Shown piece by piece: positions 53,901 to 63,402 of a stretch of 64,000 bases of DNA. The notes under the pieces were generated by a model, which did not search any database, had not been told where the DNA came from, and saw only the letters and a list, made by a program, of their open reading frames with translations. The stretch's first letter is position 1; every line of letters starts with the position of its first letter. Source of the DNA: an uncultured Pelagibacteraceae bacterium. GTDB taxonomy: Bacteria > Pseudomonadota > Alphaproteobacteria > Pelagibacterales > Pelagibacteraceae. The translations under genes and the position numbers were made by a program. The stretch covers positions 1 to 64,000 of the forward strand of contig CACGWC010000005.1 in NCBI GenBank assembly GCA_902576785.1. The letters are read 5' to 3'.

Positions 53901-55832
53901 ATGGAAAATAAATTTAACGTATTGGAAGAAGCAAAAAAATTACACAAAATAGGTAAGATAGACCAAGCAATAAAGGAATATTTAAAAATAATTAATGACT
54001 TTAAAAATGAAGCACAAGTTTATTTTTTAATTGGAACTGCTTTTTTACAAATTAAAGATTATAAAAAATGTGTTTTTTACTTATCGAAAGCTATTACATT
54101 AAAAAAAGACAAAGAAAGCTACTATAACAATATCGGTATTGCTTTAAGTCAACTGAATAATAATGAGAGTGCAATAATAAATTATAAAAAAGCGCTAAAA
54201 CTAAATCCAAATTTTCTCGATGCAAATATTAATATTGGAATTGCTTATAGAAAATTACTTAATTTTAATGAGGCCATAAAATATTTTAATTATTCTCTTA
54301 AATTGTCTCCTAATAATTATAAAATTTATAATAATATTGGTAATCTACTAAGAGATGTGGGTAAATCTGATGAGGCAATTAAATCTTACGATAAATCCAT
54401 AAATTTAAATAAAGATAATGCTGAAGCCTATAATAATAAAGCTGAAATATTTCTATCAAAGAAAAAATTCGTTGAGGCTATAGGAGAATTTGATAATGCA
54501 TTAAATGCAGACCCTAAATTTCCATATTTATTTGGTAAATATTTGCATTCAAAAATGCATATTTGTGATTGGGATAATTTTAGCTCTAACTTAAAAATAT
54601 TAAAACATTCTATTGAAAATAATGAGAAAATTATAGAGCCCTTTCCTTTGCTATCATTAATTGATGATATGTCTCTACAAAAAAGAAATTCTATACTTTA
54701 CAGCAATGTGGCTTTTCAAAAAGATAGGGATTATAATAGTGAAAATTTAAAGAAGCTTAAAAAAATTAAAATTGGTTATTTCGGAGCAGAATTTTATAAT
54801 CATCCAGTTTTACAATTAACTAAAGATATATTTAAGAACCATGATCAGTCTAAGTTTGAAATTTATGGTTTTTTTCATGGACCTGTTAAAGATAAATTGC
54901 ACTTTGAAATCCAAAAATATTTTACTAAATTTTATGATGTAACAAAAAAATCAGATGGAGAAATTGTAAGTCTTGCCCATAAAATTGGTTTAAATATAGC
55001 TGTAAATTTGACAGGATACACTTCGGACGCAAGGAATGAAATATATTTAAAGAAAGTTGCACCAGTACAAATAAGTTATCTTGGATATTCAGGAACAATG
55101 GGAACCACATTTATAGATTATATAATCGGCGACAACTTTCTTATCCCAAATAATTTTGAGAAATTTTACACAGAGAAAATATTAAGATTGCCAAACAGTT
55201 TTTTTCCAAATCCTACAAATATTAAAATTTCTAAAAAAAAATTTAATAAAAAAAATGTGGGAATTCCCGATAAGTGTTTTGTCTTTGGTAGTTTTAATAA
55301 TAGTTATAAAATTACACCAATAGTTTTTGAGGCATGGATGAATATATTAAAAAAAACTAATAATAGTGTTTTATGGTTGCTAAATAATAATGAAATTGCA
55401 TCAAAAAACTTAAAAAAGGAATGTAGAAAGTTTGATGTAGATACTGAAAGAATTATTTTTGCGGACAAACTTATTTACGATGAACATTTAAAAAGGTTTG
55501 AAATAATGGATCTTTTTTTAGATACCTTTCCTTACAATGGTCATACAACGGTAATCGAGGCAATAAGAAGAAAAGTTCCAACTCTTACATTAATTGGTGA
55601 ATCTTTTGCTTCAAGGGTTGCTGGAAGTATATTAAATTCAATTGGTTTAGATCAATTAATAACAAAAAACCTAGATGATTATGTAAAAACTGCGATTGAA
55701 TTGCATAATGATAATAGAAGGTTTATAGAAATTAACAAAAAATTGGAAAAAGAAAAAGTTTTAAAGTTATTTGATTCTAAAAAATATACTGCAAACTTAG
55801 AAAAAATTTACGAAAGTTTTTTTAAAAATTAG
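53901..55832 (+). CDS. TPR protein with SPINDLY/O-GlcNAc-transferase-like (GT41) domain
   Basis: 643 aa. Residues about 5-215 contain five to six tetratricopeptide repeats (for example YNNIGIALSQLNNNESAIIN). Residues about 290-640 match the bacterial GT41 catalytic region: IGYFGAEFYNHPV (His), FNNSYKITP with the UDP-contacting Lys, and LFLDTFPYNGHTTVIEAI (Asp and His-Thr). It is expected to transfer a sugar to protein, acting in the cytoplasm; acceptor unknown. It is on the opposite strand to its neighbours, placed between rho and mnmE, which are usually close together, so it may be an insertion. Confidence 0.85.
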   Translation: MENKFNVLEEAKKLHKIGKIDQAIKEYLKIINDFKNEAQVYFLIGTAFLQIKDYKKCVFYLSKAITLKKDKESYYNNIGIALSQLNNNESAIINYKKALKLNPNFLDANINIGIAYRKLLNFNEAIKYFNYSLKLSPNNYKIYNNIGNLLRDVGKSDEAIKSYDKSINLNKDNAEAYNNKAEIFLSKKKFVEAIGEFDNALNADPKFPYLFGKYLHSKMHICDWDNFSSNLKILKHSIENNEKIIEPFPLLSLIDDMSLQKRNSILYSNVAFQKDRDYNSENLKKLKKIKIGYFGAEFYNHPVLQLTKDIFKNHDQSKFEIYGFFHGPVKDKLHFEIQKYFTKFYDVTKKSDGEIVSLAHKIGLNIAVNLTGYTSDARNEIYLKKVAPVQISYLGYSGTMGTTFIDYIIGDNFLIPNNFEKFYTEKILRLPNSFFPNPTNIKISKKKFNKKNVGIPDKCFVFGSFNNSYKITPIVFEAWMNILKKTNNSVLWLLNNNEIASKNLKKECRKFDVDTERIIFADKLIYDEHLKRFEIMDLFLDTFPYNGHTTVIEAIRRKVPTLTLIGESFASRVAGSILNSIGLDQLITKNLDDYVKTAIELHNDNRRFIEINKKLEKEKVLKLFDSKKYTANLEKIYESFFKN

Positions 55833-55833
55833 A

Positions 55834-57105
55834 CTAAGATGGCTTATTCATTGAATTAAAAAAATCAGAATTATTCTTGGTATCTTTAAGTTTTGAATTT
55901 ATAAACTCTATTGCATCCATAGAACCCATAGGAGCTATAATTCTTCTTAAAACATTCATTTTCTGTAAATCATTTTTTTCAAAAATTAATTCCTCTCTTC
56001 TAGTACCAGACTTGGTTATATCTATTGCAGGAAAAATTCTTTTTTCTGAAATTTTTCTATCAAGAATTGTTTCACTGTTACCGGTACCTTTGAATTCTTC
56101 AAATATAACTTCATCCATTCTACTACCAGTGTCAATCAAAGCGGTAGCAATTATTGTCAGTGATCCACCTTCTTCTATATTTCTCGCGGCTCCAAAAAAT
56201 CTTTTTGGTCTTTGTAACGCATTGGCATCGACACCACCTGTTAAAACTTTTCCTGAACTAGGAACGACTGCATTATAAGCTCTTCCAAGTCTAGTAATTG
56301 AGTCTAATAAAATAACTACATCTTTTTTGTGCTCTGTTAATCTTTTTGCTTTTTCTATAACCATTTCAGCTACAGCAACGTGTCTTTGTGCTGGTTCATC
56401 AAATGTAGAACTTATAACTTCACCTTTTACAGTTCTTTGCATATCTGTAACCTCTTCAGGTCTTTCATCAATTAATAAAACCATGAGATAACATTCTGGG
56501 TGATTAGCAGTGATCGAATTAGCAATACTTTGTAATATCATTGTTTTTCCAGCTTTTGGAGGTGATATTATTAGTGACCTTTGTCCTTTTCCAATTGGGC
56601 TTACTAAATCGATTAACCTTGGGGTTAAATCTATCTTTTTTTCAACTTTGGTGGTTTCGACCTCCATAACTAATTGTTTATTTGGATAAAGAGGAGTTAA
56701 ATTATCAAACGCAATTTTATGTTTAAATTTATCAGTTTCTTCAAAATTAATTTTACTCACTTGGAGTAAAGCAAAATATCTTTCACCTTCTTTTGGAGCT
56801 CTTATTGGACCTTCTACTGTATCCCCTGTTCTCAAGCCAAATCTTCTTATTTGATTGGGGCTAACATATATATCGTCAGCTCCAGGTAGATAATTTGACT
56901 CCATCGCACGAAGGAAACCAAACCCATCTTGCAATAACTGTAAAACCCCACCACCTGTAATCTCTTCACCTTTCTCTGCCAGCTTCTTCAAAATTGCAAA
57001 ATATATTTCTTGCCTTCTTAAAGTGCTTGCATTCTCTATGCCTAAGTTTTCAGCTTCGGTAATTAGCTTTTCAGAGCTTTTTTCTTTTAATTCTTGTATG
57101 TTCAT
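55834..57105 (-). CDS. rho: Transcription termination factor Rho
   Basis: 423 aa hexameric RNA helicase. N-terminal helical domain and cold-shock-like RNA-binding domain (about 50-125, [19 protein letters not shown]), Walker [14 protein letters not shown] at about 182, [13 protein letters not shown], the Q-loop [18 protein letters not shown] and R-loop. No N-terminal insertion. It follows hemJ on the minus strand and ends 1 bp from the convergent OGT-like gene. Confidence 0.98.
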   Translation of the reverse strand: MNIQELKEKSSEKLITEAENLGIENASTLRRQEIYFAILKKLAEKGEEITGGGVLQLLQDGFGFLRAMESNYLPGADDIYVSPNQIRRFGLRTGDTVEGPIRAPKEGERYFALLQVSKINFEETDKFKHKIAFDNLTPLYPNKQLVMEVETTKVEKKIDLTPRLIDLVSPIGKGQRSLIISPPKAGKTMILQSIANSITANHPECYLMVLLIDERPEEVTDMQRTVKGEVISSTFDEPAQRHVAVAEMVIEKAKRLTEHKKDVVILLDSITRLGRAYNAVVPSSGKVLTGGVDANALQRPKRFFGAARNIEEGGSLTIIATALIDTGSRMDEVIFEEFKGTGNSETILDRKISEKRIFPAIDITKSGTRREELIFEKNDLQKMNVLRRIIAPMGSMDAIEFINSKLKDTKNNSDFFNSMNKPS

Positions 57106-57164
57106 AAATTTGGGGAGTTAATTAAGATAACTTTAATATAGTTTGTGTTTAAGATATTTCAACC

Positions 57165-57599
57165 CTATAAAGGTTTAAAAACTACTGCAAAAACTATTAA
57201 AATAAGCAATATAGTAGGTATTTCGTTAATTAGTCTATAAAATTTATGTGAATGTTGGTTTTGATCTAATTTGAACTGTTTTAAGACTTTGCCCAAATAG
57301 AAATGATAAAAAGTAAGTAAAATTACAAATACTAATTTTAATATCATCCATGTTTGGCTTAATTGCTGAAATCCTATGTAATGTATTAAAATTAAACCGA
57401 AAATCCATGATAAAGTCATGGCTGGTGTCATTATATAAAAAAACAATTTTTTTTCCATAACTTTAAAAATTTCTATAGTTTTAGCTTCGTTACTATTTTC
57501 TGCGTGGTAAACAAATATTCTAGGAAGATATAACAGACCGGCCATCCAGGAAATAACTGAAATCAAATGTAGAGATTTGAAAAGAAAATAATAGTTCAT
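57165..57599 (-). CDS. hemJ: Protoporphyrinogen IX oxidase HemJ
   Basis: 144 aa with four transmembrane helices. FKSLHLISVISWMAGLLYLPRIFVYH holds the conserved His and Arg, and TWMILKLVFVILLTFYHFYL the conserved Lys. HemJ oxidises protoporphyrinogen IX with heme b as cofactor. Grouped with hemH and hemE on the same strand, 3 bp from hemH. Confidence 0.95.
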   Translation of the reverse strand: MNYYFLFKSLHLISVISWMAGLLYLPRIFVYHAENSNEAKTIEIFKVMEKKLFFYIMTPAMTLSWIFGLILIHYIGFQQLSQTWMILKLVFVILLTFYHFYLGKVLKQFKLDQNQHSHKFYRLINEIPTILLILIVFAVVFKPL

Positions 57600-57602
57600 A
57601 AA

Positions 57603-58595
57603 TTAAATGTTTCTTTTAATTAAATGATTTATTAAATTTATGTGATCTTCACTATCATTGAGACAAGGTATCATATCAAAATTCTCCCCACCAGATTCCA
57701 TAAAGCTTTCTCTTCCTTGAATTAATATTTCTTCTAAAGTTTCAACACAATCCGATGCAAACCCAGGGCATATAGCTAAAACATTTTTTTTTCCTTCTTT
57801 TGGTAAATTTTCTAAAGTTTTATCAGTATATGGCTGAAGCCATTCTTGTGGCCCAAATCTAGATTGAAAAGTTGTTTTAATTTCAATTGATTTAAATTTT
57901 TCAGATATTAACCTTGTAGTTTTATGACAATAACAATGATATGGATCGCCTTTGTCAAAGTATTTCTTTGGTATTCCATGATAAGATGCTAAAATTAGAT
58001 CAGGCTTCCAATTTAATTCACTTATTTTAGAATTAATAGAATTTACAAGTGCATCGATATACAAAGGATCTGACTCATAATGTGGTATTATTTTTAAAGA
58101 AGGCTGCCATCTCATAGACATCAAAGTTCTATAAACCTCGTCACACACCGTTGCAGTGGTTGCTGCTGCATATTGCGGGTATAGAGGTAAAATTACGAGA
58201 TTTTCGCAACCATCATCATGTAACTTTCTGATTTTACTTTTTATACTCGGGTTCCCATATCTCATTGCAAAATCTATAATTAAATTTTCATTTGATATTA
58301 GATTTCCTACCTTCTCTGCTTGTTTCTGAGTATAATATAAAAGAGGCGACATATTTTCTTTTTTCATCCATATTTCTTTGTAAGCCTTCGCAGTTTTAGA
58401 CGGTCTTAAGTTAAGTATGAAAACATTCAATATTAATTGCCACAAAATCGGATTTACCTCTATAACTCTTCTGTCTGATAGAAATTCTTTTAAATATCTT
58501 CTAATATCAAACCAGCTTGTTGAGTCTGGTGTACCAAGATTAATAATTAAAGCACCTGTTTTTCCATATTTAACCTCAGGATGATCTACATTCAT
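57603..58595 (-). CDS. hemH: Ferrochelatase
   Basis: 330 aa. ALIINLGTPDS at the N-terminus, SYHGIPKKYFDKGDPYHCYC with the conserved catalytic His, and CPGFASDCVETLEEI near the C-terminus (conserved Glu cluster). Inserts Fe(II) into protoporphyrin IX. Overlaps hemE by 4 nt (ATGA). The heme made here would serve KatG, whose gene carries an Irr-type box. Confidence 0.97.
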   Translation of the reverse strand: MNVDHPEVKYGKTGALIINLGTPDSTSWFDIRRYLKEFLSDRRVIEVNPILWQLILNVFILNLRPSKTAKAYKEIWMKKENMSPLLYYTQKQAEKVGNLISNENLIIDFAMRYGNPSIKSKIRKLHDDGCENLVILPLYPQYAAATTATVCDEVYRTLMSMRWQPSLKIIPHYESDPLYIDALVNSINSKISELNWKPDLILASYHGIPKKYFDKGDPYHCYCHKTTRLISEKFKSIEIKTTFQSRFGPQEWLQPYTDKTLENLPKEGKKNVLAICPGFASDCVETLEEILIQGRESFMESGGENFDMIPCLNDSEDHINLINHLIKRNI

Positions 58596-59593
58596 TTATA
58601 ATTCCTAACAATTTTTACTAATTCTTCTACCATCTCAATTTTAGTTTCTGGAAGAATACCATGTCCAAGATTAAATACATAAGGGTGATCTTTAAAAACC
58701 TCTAAATATTTATTCACTTTCTTTTTTAAGTGCGCTTTATTTGTTAATAGTACCTCGGGGTGCAATCCGCCTTGAATAGGTAAATCTACATTTTTAAGTA
58801 AATTTTTTGGATCTACATCATAGTCTATATTAATCATGCTTGGCTTAACGATTTTACAAAATTGATTGTAGTCAGTTATACCTCTTGGAAAACAAATAAC
58901 AGGTACTCCTAAACTCTTGGTATAATTAACTAAAGATAAAGTTGGACTATATAGATATTTGTCAAAATCGAATTCAATCAGTCCAGACCAGCTATCAAAT
59001 ATTTGAATTATAGTAGCTCCAGCATTTACTTGGTTTTTAATATGGATCTTAATAAATTTATCTAGAATTGTTAATAAATTATTAATTAAGCTTTTATCTG
59101 AAAAAAAATTACTTACTAAACCATTTTTTGGGGAGACTTTATTTATCATATATACAAGTAATGTCCATGGTGCTCCCACAAAACCAATTATGTCTTTTTT
59201 ATTTAAATCTTCACTTTTTTTTAAATCAGCTAGAAGATCATATATCGGAGATAAATTTTTTATAAATTCTTCTTCATCAATTTTTTGCAACTTGTCTATT
59301 TCCAAGTCTCCAAGATTTGGCCCAAAGTTTTTTTTAAACTCAACTTTTTGTCCAAGACCATAAGGTATCATTAAAATATCTGAAAATATGATCGCTGCAT
59401 CAAACGCAAACCTTTTGATTGGTTGGAGAGTTATTTCCTTCGATAATTTAGAATTCAGGCAAAGATTTATAAAATTTGGGTTATTTTTTCTTATTTCTCT
59501 GAATTCAGGCAAATATCTACCTGCTTGTCTCATTAACCAAATGGGAATGAGATCTGTTTTATTATTTATTAAACATTCTTTAATCGGTGTCAT
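58592..59593 (-). CDS. hemE: Uroporphyrinogen decarboxylase
   Basis: 333 aa. PIWLMRQAGRYLPEFR and the GAPWTLLVYM segment are family signatures; Asp in FSDILMIPYGLGQ is the catalytic site region. It converts uroporphyrinogen III to coproporphyrinogen III. It leads the hemE-hemH-hemJ(-rho) run leaving the presumed origin, an order known from Caulobacter-like origins. Confidence 0.97.
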   Translation of the reverse strand: MTPIKECLINNKTDLIPIWLMRQAGRYLPEFREIRKNNPNFINLCLNSKLSKEITLQPIKRFAFDAAIIFSDILMIPYGLGQKVEFKKNFGPNLGDLEIDKLQKIDEEEFIKNLSPIYDLLADLKKSEDLNKKDIIGFVGAPWTLLVYMINKVSPKNGLVSNFFSDKSLINNLLTILDKFIKIHIKNQVNAGATIIQIFDSWSGLIEFDFDKYLYSPTLSLVNYTKSLGVPVICFPRGITDYNQFCKIVKPSMINIDYDVDPKNLLKNVDLPIQGGLHPEVLLTNKAHLKKKVNKYLEVFKDHPYVFNLGHGILPETKIEMVEELVKIVRNYK

Positions 59594-59874
59594 TTATAAT
59601 AAGATAATTATATTAAGATTTATTATTAGTATGATTTGTTAATAACGTAAATTACTCAATTTCAACACTTTATTCACTTTTTATTCACTATTATAAAAAA
59701 AAAATCCTTTAAAATAAGGATTATTTAATTACTTATATATTTATGGAAATTGTTGATTACTTATTCACATTTATAAAAATGTTAATTAAACAATAAGAAG
59801 TAACCTAAAATAAGATGTAGTTGTTAAATCAAAAGTTTTTCTTATTCTATAATTAATTTATAAACAATTTATAC
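59594..59874. other. Candidate chromosomal origin region (oriC)
   Basis: 281 bp gap, one of the longest in the window, nearly all A/T. DnaA-box-like 9-mers: TTATTCACT at 59670-59678 and 59681-59689 (11 bp apart) and a perfect TTATTCACA at 59761-59769; all in the same orientation. Genes diverge from it on both sides (hemE left, ppsR right), hemE flanks the origin in other alphaproteobacteria, and parS/parAB are about 9-11 kb away. No dnaA gene is in the window. CtrA-type sites were not convincing. Confidence 0.7.
59695..59722 (-). terminator. Leftward-reading terminator-like hairpin inside the candidate origin
   Basis: Stem AATCCTT / AAGGATT (59703-59709 with 59716-59722), 6-base loop, then ten T residues on the minus strand (59695-59704). 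It lies between DnaA-box-like sites 2 and 3 and upstream of hemE. No gene upstream of it reads leftward, so it would end a transcript started within 59723-59874 or act in the hemE leader. Confidence 0.5.
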
Positions 59875-60696
59875 ATGAAAAATACACATCAAGTTTATCT
59901 AATATCGGATTCAACAGGAGAGACGCTTGATAGAATATTCATGGCTTTAAAAGCACAATTTAATAACTTTGAATATGATTTAAGCAAATTTTCGTTTACA
60001 AGAACCGAAAACCAAATTTCTACAATATTAAATAATGCCAAAAAGAAAGAAAGTCCAATTATTTTATATACTGTTGTTAATAGTAAATTGGCAAAGTTTC
60101 TTGCGGAAGAAGCTAATAAAAAAAACATTCCGTGTTTTGGTGTTTTGGGCGATTTAATACTCAACTTCTCAAAAATTTTGAATGAAAAAGCAACACATCA
60201 ACCTAGCGCTCAACATGTTTTAGACGAAGATTATTACAAAAGGATTGAAGCAATACAATTTACCATGAATCATGACGATGGTAATAATACCGAAAATATT
60301 TTAGAATCCGATATTATTTTAGTTGGTGTTAGCAGAACAAGTAAGACGCCGACTTCCATATATCTTGCAAACAAGGGATTAAAAACTTCAAATATTCCAC
60401 TCGTCAATGATATGAGTATTCCAAATGATATTATGAAATCAAAGACTTTATGTGTCATTGGCTTAATCACAGAAGCTGAAAGGCTATACGACATAAGAAG
60501 AAATAGATTAAATTCACTGAAAGAAAATGAAGCATCAGACTATACAAATTTAGAAAAAATTAGATTTGAAGTAGAACAATCTAAGAAGATATTTAAAAAA
60601 AATAAATGGCCGACTATAGATGTAACTAGAAAATCAGTTGAAGAAACTGCAGCATCAATAATTAAAATATTTGAAATACAAAATAAAAATGCTTGA
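59875..60696 (+). CDS. ppsR: Pyruvate, water dikinase regulatory protein (PPSR)
   Basis: 273 aa kinase/pyrophosphorylase (PF03618). YLISDSTGETLDRIF opens the protein, and GVSRTSKTPTSIYLANKG is the P-loop. It turns PEP synthase or PPDK off and on by ADP-dependent phosphorylation and Pi-dependent removal. It is the first gene right of the candidate origin, as in other alphaproteobacteria (ppsR-maf-aroE-coaE-dnaQ). Its end overlaps maf by 8 nt. Confidence 0.93.
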   Translation: MKNTHQVYLISDSTGETLDRIFMALKAQFNNFEYDLSKFSFTRTENQISTILNNAKKKESPIILYTVVNSKLAKFLAEEANKKNIPCFGVLGDLILNFSKILNEKATHQPSAQHVLDEDYYKRIEAIQFTMNHDDGNNTENILESDIILVGVSRTSKTPTSIYLANKGLKTSNIPLVNDMSIPNDIMKSKTLCVIGLITEAERLYDIRRNRLNSLKENEASDYTNLEKIRFEVEQSKKIFKKNKWPTIDVTRKSVEETAASIIKIFEIQNKNA

Positions 60697-61273
60697 AATT
60701 ATTTTAGCTTCAAAAAGTAAAGTTAGAGAAGAGATTTTAAAAAAAAATGGAATTCAATGTTTGGTGTCTCCATCAAATATTGATGAGGATCCTGTAAAAG
60801 AAAGTTTATTAAATGAAGGTGCATCTCCAGAAATAATTTCAAAAAATTTGGCAGAACTAAAAGCAAATAAAGTTAGCCAAAAAAATTATGATTTTTTAGT
60901 CCTTGGCGCAGATAGTGTAATAGATTTAAACGGAGAATTAATTTCAAAACCTGAAAATAGGATAGAAGCCTTCAATATTTTGAAAAAATTAAATGGAAAA
61001 AAACATTCATTGATAAGTTCAGTTTGTATATCTAAAAATGGATCAATGACTTGGAATTATACAGATAAAGCGTACCTCACAATGAAAAATTTTTCAGACA
61101 ATCAATTAAAAGAATATTTAGAAAAGATAACAGACGAAGCCCTGTATGCATATAATGTTTATCAAATAGAAGGAGAGGGTAGAAATTTATTCACATCGAT
61201 TGATGGAGATGAAAATACTATTATGGGATTACCTATAATTGATATTAAAAAGTATCTAGGTAATTATAAATGA
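60689..61273 (+). CDS. maf: Maf-like nucleotide pyrophosphatase
   Basis: 194 aa from ATG 60689 (an in-frame TTG at 60671 lies deeper in ppsR). Starts MLEIILASKSKVREEIL; VLGADSVIDLNGELISKP is the conserved acidic region. Maf proteins hydrolyse modified or canonical NTPs (dTTP/UTP or m7GTP types). The subtype is unresolved. Its TGA overlaps the aroE ATG (ATGA). Confidence 0.93.
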   Translation: MLEIILASKSKVREEILKKNGIQCLVSPSNIDEDPVKESLLNEGASPEIISKNLAELKANKVSQKNYDFLVLGADSVIDLNGELISKPENRIEAFNILKKLNGKKHSLISSVCISKNGSMTWNYTDKAYLTMKNFSDNQLKEYLEKITDEALYAYNVYQIEGEGRNLFTSIDGDENTIMGLPIIDIKKYLGNYK

Positions 61274-62064
61274 AAAAATTTTTAGTTATTGGAAACCCAA
61301 TAGATCATTCACTATCTCCAAAACTGCATAATTTTTGGATAAAAAAATACAATCTAGATGCAATTTATGGAAAATTGGAGACCCACAAAAGCGACCTACC
61401 TGAATTATGTGAAAACTTAAAAAAAGGTCAATTAAATGGTCTTAATGTAACTGTACCTTTTAAAAAGGAAATAATTCCCTACATCAATGTTTTAAGTGGA
61501 CATGCTTTAAGAACTAAATCCGTAAATACCATTTCTGTTGAAAATGGAAATTTAATTGGTCACAACACTGATATCGACGGTTTTGAACTTAGCATAAAAA
61601 AATTAAATTATGATGTAACTAACAAGTCTATAATTATTCTAGGTGCTGGTGGTGTAGTTCCATCAATAATATATGCGTTAAAAAGAATGAACGCTTCAAA
61701 AATATTTGTAAGCAACAGAACTAAAGACAGGGCTGATGAGTTAAAAGATTTATTTAATGACATAATGATTTTGGATTGGGGCGATTTAGTAGATTTTGAT
61801 ATGATAATTAACGCAACCAGTATAGGCCTAAAAAAAGAAGATGACTTTGAGCATGATTTTAGTCAATTCGGAAATAATAAATTTTTTTATGACGTAATTT
61901 ATGATCCACATGAGACGAAATTTTTTAATATCGGAAATCAAAAAGGTAATAATTTTGAAAATGGATTAAATATGTTTCTTTATCAGGCTCAAAAAGCTTT
62001 TAATATTTGGCAAAATATTGAACCTGATGTTGACGAAGAAACTATAAATTTATTAAAAACTTGA
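61270..62064 (+). CDS. aroE: Shikimate dehydrogenase AroE
   Basis: 264 aa. GNPIDHSLSPKLHNFW (shikimate site Ser), NVTVPFKKEI (catalytic Lys), GHNTDIDGF (catalytic Asp) and ILGAGGVVPSIIYAL (NADP loop; GAGGVxxS rather than GAGGAxxA). It reduces 3-dehydroshikimate for aromatic amino acid synthesis. 3 bp before the SDR gene. Confidence 0.96.
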   Translation: MKKFLVIGNPIDHSLSPKLHNFWIKKYNLDAIYGKLETHKSDLPELCENLKKGQLNGLNVTVPFKKEIIPYINVLSGHALRTKSVNTISVENGNLIGHNTDIDGFELSIKKLNYDVTNKSIIILGAGGVVPSIIYALKRMNASKIFVSNRTKDRADELKDLFNDIMILDWGDLVDFDMIINATSIGLKKEDDFEHDFSQFGNNKFFYDVIYDPHETKFFNIGNQKGNNFENGLNMFLYQAQKAFNIWQNIEPDVDEETINLLKT

Positions 62065-62067
62065 ATT

Positions 62068-62808
62068 ATGAGATTAAAAAATAAAGTTGCGATAATAACA
62101 GGAGCAGCATCTGGATTTGGAAAAGGTATAGCAAAAAAGTTTACCGACGAGGGTGCTAATTTAATAATGGTAGACCTAAATTCAAAATTAATAAAAAAGG
62201 TTTCAAAAAATTTGTCTCAAGATTATTTTATTGCTGATGTTTCTAAAGCGTCAAATTTTAAATCATTATTTAACTATGTTTATAAAAAATATAATAAAAT
62301 AGATATAATAGTAAATAATGCAGGAGTAACTCATAAGCCTAAATTTATGGAAACCGTTACTGAGAAAGAGTTTGAAAAAGTTTTTAACGTAAATGCCAAG
62401 TCAGTTTATTATTGTGGAAAATTTTTTGTTCCAAAAATGAAAAAACTTAAAAAAGGTGTCATTTTAAATGTTGCATCTACTGCGGGTTTATCCCCTAGAC
62501 CAAAGCTAAATTGGTATAATGCAAGCAAAGGGTGGATGATAACTGCAACAAAGGCTATGGCAATTGAACTTGCTCCATATAATGTAAGAGTAAATGCAAT
62601 AGCACCAGTTGCTGGACTAACACCATTGCTAAAATCTTTTATGGGGGGTGATACCCCAAAAAAAAAGCAAGCTTTTTTATCTACTATTCCAATAGGAAGG
62701 TTTTCTACACCTCAAGATATGGGAAACGCAGCATGTTTTTTATGTTCAGACGAGGCAAGCATGATAACTGGGACAATTTTAGAGGTGGATGGAGGAAGGT
62801 GCATATAA
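62068..62808 (+). CDS. Short-chain dehydrogenase/reductase (FabG-like)
   Basis: 246 aa classical SDR. Cofactor loop TGAASGFGKGIAKKF (TGxxxGxG), NNAGVTHKPK (NAG), catalytic Ser in NVASTAGLSPRPKLNWYNASKGW and the Tyr-x3-Lys YNASK. C-terminal ITGTILEVDGGRCI is typical. The Asp in MVDLNSK at the end of beta-2 favours NAD over NADP. Substrate unknown; FabG is possible but other oxidoreductases fit equally. It stands between aroE and coaE, which are usually adjacent, so it is an insertion relative to the usual order. Confidence 0.85.
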   Translation: MRLKNKVAIITGAASGFGKGIAKKFTDEGANLIMVDLNSKLIKKVSKNLSQDYFIADVSKASNFKSLFNYVYKKYNKIDIIVNNAGVTHKPKFMETVTEKEFEKVFNVNAKSVYYCGKFFVPKMKKLKKGVILNVASTAGLSPRPKLNWYNASKGWMITATKAMAIELAPYNVRVNAIAPVAGLTPLLKSFMGGDTPKKKQAFLSTIPIGRFSTPQDMGNAACFLCSDEASMITGTILEVDGGRCI

Positions 62809-62814
62809 ATAACC

Positions 62815-63402
62815 ATGATTAGAGTAGGTATGATAGGTGGGATAGGTTCTGGCAAATCATTTATTGCTAAACTATTCAAATATCCAGTCTTTAACGCTGA
62901 CCAAGAGGTAAACAATGTTTATAGAGAAAATAAGAACTGTTTCAACCAACTCAAAAGAAGATTACCAAAATTTATTAAATCATTCCCAATTAAAAAGTCT
63001 GAACTAATTGAAGCTATTTCCTCAGATCGTAAAAATATTAAAATAATATCTTCGATTGTTCATCCTATAGTTAGAAAAAAAATGGGTAAATTTTTGAGTC
63101 AAAATAGAAATTCTCAAATTGTTGTATTAGATATTCCTCTTTTAATTGAAAACAAACTTAATAAAAAAGGAGATATTTTAGTATTTGTAAGATCAAAAAA
63201 ATCAAAAATTTTAAAAAGATTAAAAAAAAGAAAAAATTATAATTTGAAAATTATAGAGGTATTAAAACAAAACCAATCTAAGTTGTTGAAAAAAAGGAAA
63301 TTGGCAAAATATATAATCGATAATAATTATTCAGCCGATATAATGAAGAAAAAAATAAAAATATTAAAAGAAAAAATCTTTTATGAAAGAAGTAATTCTT
63401 GA
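62815..63402 (+). CDS. coaE: Dephospho-CoA kinase
   Basis: 195 aa P-loop kinase completing coenzyme A. Walker A MIGGIGSGKSFIAKLF; NADQEVNNVY is the conserved substrate segment; LDIPLLIENKL is the usual middle motif. It overlaps dnaQ by 20 nt and follows the SDR gene by 6 bp. Confidence 0.95.
   Translation: MIRVGMIGGIGSGKSFIAKLFKYPVFNADQEVNNVYRENKNCFNQLKRRLPKFIKSFPIKKSELIEAISSDRKNIKIISSIVHPIVRKKMGKFLSQNRNSQIVVLDIPLLIENKLNKKGDILVFVRSKKSKILKRLKKRKNYNLKIIEVLKQNQSKLLKKRKLAKYIIDNNYSADIMKKKIKILKEKIFYERSNS

Noticed and set aside
59594..59874. Fur/Irr box before hemE
   Set aside because: No 7-3-7 or 7-1-7 palindrome with acceptable arms in the hemE upstream region.
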